From the NCBI GenBank assembly GCA_021808985.1, contig JAKBAQ010000108.1, positions 1-8,910 on the forward strand: 8,910 bases of DNA, written 5' to 3'. Positions 6,930-8,910 of the stretch are shown here, piece by piece. This DNA comes from Pseudomonadota bacterium (GTDB lineage: Bacteria; Pseudomonadota; Alphaproteobacteria; Acetobacterales; Acetobacteraceae). Numbering within the stretch: the stretch's first letter is position 1; every line of letters begins with the position of its first letter. Under the pieces are notes generated by a model. It had not been told where the DNA came from and ran no database searches. It saw only the letters and a program-made list of their open reading frames with translations. A program made the translations under genes and the position numbers.

Positions 6930-7574
6930 CTACTCGGCGGCGGCCCGCAGCGCGGCGCCGGCGCCCAGCGGGGCCAGCGGCAGGGCGGCGCAGAACATCG
7001 CGGCCAGCATGTATAAGGCGGCGGCGGGATGCGCCGAGGTGACGGCGGCGGCGCCGAAGATGAGTGTCGGGATCATCAGCGGCAGGGTGATGAGCGGCAT
7101 CAGCACCGCGGCGCGGCGCGCGCCGAGGGTGACGGCGGCGGTGAGCGTGCCGAGCAGCGAGAGCAGCATGGTGCCGGGCAGCAGGGTGAGCAGCAGCAGC
7201 GGCACGCGCTCGGCCGGCAGGCGGAGCATGATGGCGAGCGGCCCGGCGATGACGAGCAGGGGCAGGCCGGTGGTGAGCCAGTGGACGGCGGTTTTGGCGA
7301 AGGCCACGCCATAGGCGGGCAGGCCGGAGAGCAGCAGAAGGTCCAGCGTGCCGTCCTCGTAATCGGCGCCGAAGAGGCGGTCGAGCGGCAGCAGGGCGGC
7401 GAGCAGGGCGCAGACCCAGACCACGCTGGCGGCGATGGCGGCGAGCGTGGTGGGGCCGGGGCCGAGCGTGAAGGGGAACAAGGTGCCCGCGATGACGAAG
7501 AACAGCAGGGAGGCTGTGGTGTCAGCGCCGTGGCGCACCGAGAGCTTGAGCTCGCGCAGGATGAGGGGGATCAT
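6930..7574 (-). CDS. ccmB: Haem exporter / cytochrome c maturation membrane protein CcmB
   Basis: CcmB is the membrane subunit of the CcmA-CcmB ABC transporter of cytochrome c maturation system I, which powers release of holo-CcmE from the CcmC complex. The 214 residues (family about 220) start MIPLILRELKLSVRHGAD, the usual cytoplasmic N-terminal amphipathic segment, followed by about six hydrophobic segments (roughly 21-38, 45-66, 93-117, 123-150, 157-178 and 186-208). The conserved LFGADYEDGTLDLLLLS loop lies at 67-83. The chosen ATG (complement 7572-7574) overlaps the ccmA stop (ATGA) and gives the family N terminus; a longer open frame to 7661 would add 29 residues read from ccmA in another frame. 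No ccmC follows, because the suf operon converges directly. Confidence 0.94.
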   Translation of the reverse strand: MIPLILRELKLSVRHGADTTASLLFFVIAGTLFPFTLGPGPTTLAAIAASVVWVCALLAALLPLDRLFGADYEDGTLDLLLLSGLPAYGVAFAKTAVHWLTTGLPLLVIAGPLAIMLRLPAERVPLLLLTLLPGTMLLSLLGTLTAAVTLGARRAAVLMPLITLPLMIPTLIFGAAAVTSAHPAAALYMLAAMFCAALPLAPLGAGAALRAAAE

Positions 7575-8137
7575 AGTGTGAGAACCTGCACGCCGGAGAG
7601 TTCCAGGGGGATGTGGGTGCTGGCGATGATCATCCCGCCGCCCTGGCGGTGGGTTTCGCACAAGGCGAGAAAGCGCAGCACCGAGGCGGCGTCGAGCCCG
7701 GTGGTCGGCTCGTCCAGCAGCCAGAGCGGCCGGCCGGCGGCGGCGACGCGGGCGATGGCGAGGCGGCGCTTCTGCCCGGCGGAGAGCAGGCGGGCGGGCA
7801 GCTCGGCATAGGCCGAGAGGCCAACCGGCGCCAGCGCCGCCGCCGGCACATGCTCAGCCGCGGTGAGGGCGGGTTTCACGGCATCGAGATGGCCAAGCCA
7901 GGCGATGCGTTTTGCATGGCTGGGCAGATCATTCAGCGCGTCTTCATTGTCCCATTTCAGCTCGCCGGCGGCCAGCGGGATCAGCCCGGCCAGGGTGCGC
8001 AGCAGGGTGGATTTGCCGGCGCCGTTCTCGCCGCGCAGCACCAGGATTCCGCCCGCTTGCAGCGAAAAACCGACATTGGAAAGGACCAGCCGCTCCCCGC
8101 GGAATACCGACAAATTGGATGCAGTGAGCAGGTGCAA
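7571..8137 (-). CDS. ccmA: Cytochrome c biogenesis ATP-binding protein CcmA
   Basis: CcmA is the ATPase of the CcmAB transporter in c-type cytochrome maturation, bound to the cytoplasmic face of the membrane through CcmB. The 188 residues (family about 200) carry Walker A GENGAGKS at 36-43, the CcmA-specific AWLGHLDAVKPALT at about 79-92 (in place of a clear Q-loop Gln), signature LSAGQKRRLAIAR at 118-130, Walker B LWLLDEP at 138-144 with TTGLD, and switch His175. The start is a TTG (complement 8135-8137): an in-frame TAA lies three codons upstream, no ATG or GTG fits, and the resulting N terminus aligns with the family. AAGGA precedes it by only 3 bases, so initiation may be weak. The gene is divergent from acnA. 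Confidence 0.93.
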   Translation of the reverse strand: MHLLTASNLSVFRGERLVLSNVGFSLQAGGILVLRGENGAGKSTLLRTLAGLIPLAAGELKWDNEDALNDLPSHAKRIAWLGHLDAVKPALTAAEHVPAAALAPVGLSAYAELPARLLSAGQKRRLAIARVAAAGRPLWLLDEPTTGLDAASVLRFLALCETHRQGGGMIIASTHIPLELSGVQVLTL

Positions 8138-8228
8138 AAATCCTTAACCCATGAATGGACGTGGTGGCACGGCTATGGTTTAAGCCGTCACAAATCGCAA
8201 GCCGTATATCAGAAAGGGTCAATTTTCC
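8138..8228. promoter_or_regulatory. Divergent ccmA / acnA intergenic region
   Basis: This 91-base gap must hold the promoters of both ccmA (leftward) and acnA (rightward), unless ccmA is read from further away. I could not identify a confident -35/-10 pair in either direction. TTGACC on the minus strand (complement of 217-222 past 8000, that is 8217-8222) is a possible -35 for ccmA, but the hexamer 17 bases on is TGCGAT, a poor -10. AAAGGG at 8213-8218 is the likely acnA ribosome site. Repeats within the region are listed separately. Confidence 0.45.
8169..8188. repeat. Dyad ACGGCT-N8-AGCCGT in the acnA upstream region
   Basis: ACGGCT (8169-8174) and AGCCGT (8183-8188) are perfect inverted repeats around an 8-base AT-rich spacer. 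The arms extend as GTG/CAC if two bases are bulged on the left. The right arm is also part of a 7-base direct repeat, AAGCCGT, at 8182-8188 and 8199-8205, spaced 17 bases start to start. It could be a regulator-binding site or an mRNA hairpin; no known regulator motif is recognised. Confidence 0.35.
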
Positions 8229-8910
8229 ATGACAGCCATCGGCCACGACAGCCTGAAAACCCTGAAAAGCCTCACCGTAGAGGGTAAGGATTATAAGTAT
8301 TTCTCGCTGGCGGCCGCCGCCGCTGCCCTGGGCGACATTTCCCGGCTGCCCAAGACCCTGAAAGTGCTGCTGGAGAACGTGCTGCGCTTCGAGAACGGCG
8401 GCAGCTACACGGTGGATGACGCCAAGGCGGTCATCGGCTGGCTGGAGAAAGCCTCATCGGCCAAGGAAGTGCCCTTCAAGCCCGCGCGCATCCTGATGCA
8501 GGACTTCACCGGCGTTCCCGGCGTGGTGGACCTTGCCGCGATGCGCGACGGCATTCTGCGCCTGGGCGGCAAGCCGGAGAAGGTGAACCCGCTGGTGCCG
8601 GTGGATCTGGTGATAGACCATTCGGTGATGGTGGATTATTCCGGCTCGGCCGATGCGCTGGAGAAGAACATCGCCATGGAGTTCGACCGCAACGGCGAGC
8701 GCTACCGCTTCCTGCGCTGGGGCCAGGAGGCGTTTGATAATTTCCGCGTCGTGCCGCCCGATACCGGGATCTGCCATCAGGTGAATCTGGAATATCTGGC
8801 GCAGGTCGCCTGGACCTCGGAAAATGGCGGTTCCACCTATGTGTACCCCGACACGCTCTATGGCACCGACAGCCACACCACCATGGTGAACGGCCTGGGC
8901 GTGCTGGGCT
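8229..8910 (+). CDS. acnA: Aconitate hydratase A, N-terminal part
   Basis: AcnA interconverts citrate and isocitrate in the TCA cycle using a [4Fe-4S] cluster; it is cytoplasmic. The first 227 of about 890-900 residues are visible and continue past the right edge. Recognised motifs are the N-terminal SLKTLKSLTVEGKDYKYFSL, QDFTGVPGVVDLAAMRD from residue 91, DHSV at 130-133, GICHQVNLEYL at 180-190, and the aconitase signature DTLYGTDSHTTM at 208-219. The three cluster-ligating cysteines lie further downstream and are not in the window. The ATG at 8229 has AAAGGG at 8213-8218, 10 bases upstream. It is divergent from ccmAB. As an Fe-S enzyme it is a probable client of the neighbouring SUF system. 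Confidence 0.96.
   Translation, partial: MTAIGHDSLKTLKSLTVEGKDYKYFSLAAAAAALGDISRLPKTLKVLLENVLRFENGGSYTVDDAKAVIGWLEKASSAKEVPFKPARILMQDFTGVPGVVDLAAMRDGILRLGGKPEKVNPLVPVDLVIDHSVMVDYSGSADALEKNIAMEFDRNGERYRFLRWGQEAFDNFRVVPPDTGICHQVNLEYLAQVAWTSENGGSTYVYPDTLYGTDSHTTMVNGLGVLG

Noticed and set aside
7029..7811. Plus-strand open frame (260 codons) opposite ccmB and ccmA
   Set aside because: Its Gly/Glu/Gln-rich composition is simply the complement of Ala/Leu/Pro-rich ccm codons; ccmA and ccmB are clearly recognisable on the other strand.
8166..8180. Sigma-54-like promoter (TGGCACG near 8165-8171)
   Set aside because: The -24 element looks right, but the -12 position reads TGGT instead of TTGC, so the essential GC is missing.

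Overview
The window is GC-rich and almost fully coding. It carries one complete SUF iron-sulfur (Fe-S) cluster operon flanked by housekeeping genes. Overall composition, the CTTGAC-type -35 element, the gene set (suf, ccmAB divergent from acnA) and the protein sequences suggest an alphaproteobacterium. I think Acetobacteraceae/Rhodospirillales is most likely, but this placement is inferred without a database search.

Layout. (1) Positions 1-634, minus strand: the N-terminal glutaminase part of glmS, running off the left edge. (2) Positions 635-801: a divergent intergenic region with a candidate promoter and an IscR-type dyad just upstream of the regulator, plus a hairpin in the glmS leader. 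(3) Positions 802-6927, plus strand: eight tightly packed genes, namely an Rrf2/IscR-type SUF regulator, sufB, sufC, sufD, sufS, a SufU-type protein, sufT (DUF59/MIP18) and sufA. Junctions range from an 8-base overlap to a 10-base gap, so this looks like a single transcriptional unit. (4) Positions 6930-8137, minus strand: ccmB and ccmA, the ABC transporter part of cytochrome c maturation system I. They converge on sufA with only 2 bases between the stop codons. (5) Positions 8138-8228: a divergent intergenic region with a dyad and a 7-base direct repeat. (6) From 8229, plus strand: the N-terminal quarter of acnA (aconitase), running off the right edge.

How the genes work together. SufS takes sulfur from cysteine and probably passes it to the SufU-type protein. 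The SufB-SufC-SufD ATPase scaffold builds the cluster, SufA carries it to target proteins, and SufT helps maturation. The first gene, a regulator with three conserved cysteines, probably senses Fe-S status and controls its own operon through the upstream dyad. Aconitase is a classic Fe-S client, and CcmAB serves haem delivery to c-type cytochromes, so the neighbourhood has a metal-cofactor and respiration theme.

I see no mobile element, CRISPR array, tRNA, rRNA or unknown multi-gene system. The points most worth checking are the candidate operator, the use of SufU instead of SufE, the short SufD, and the terminator-free convergent sufA/ccmB junction.
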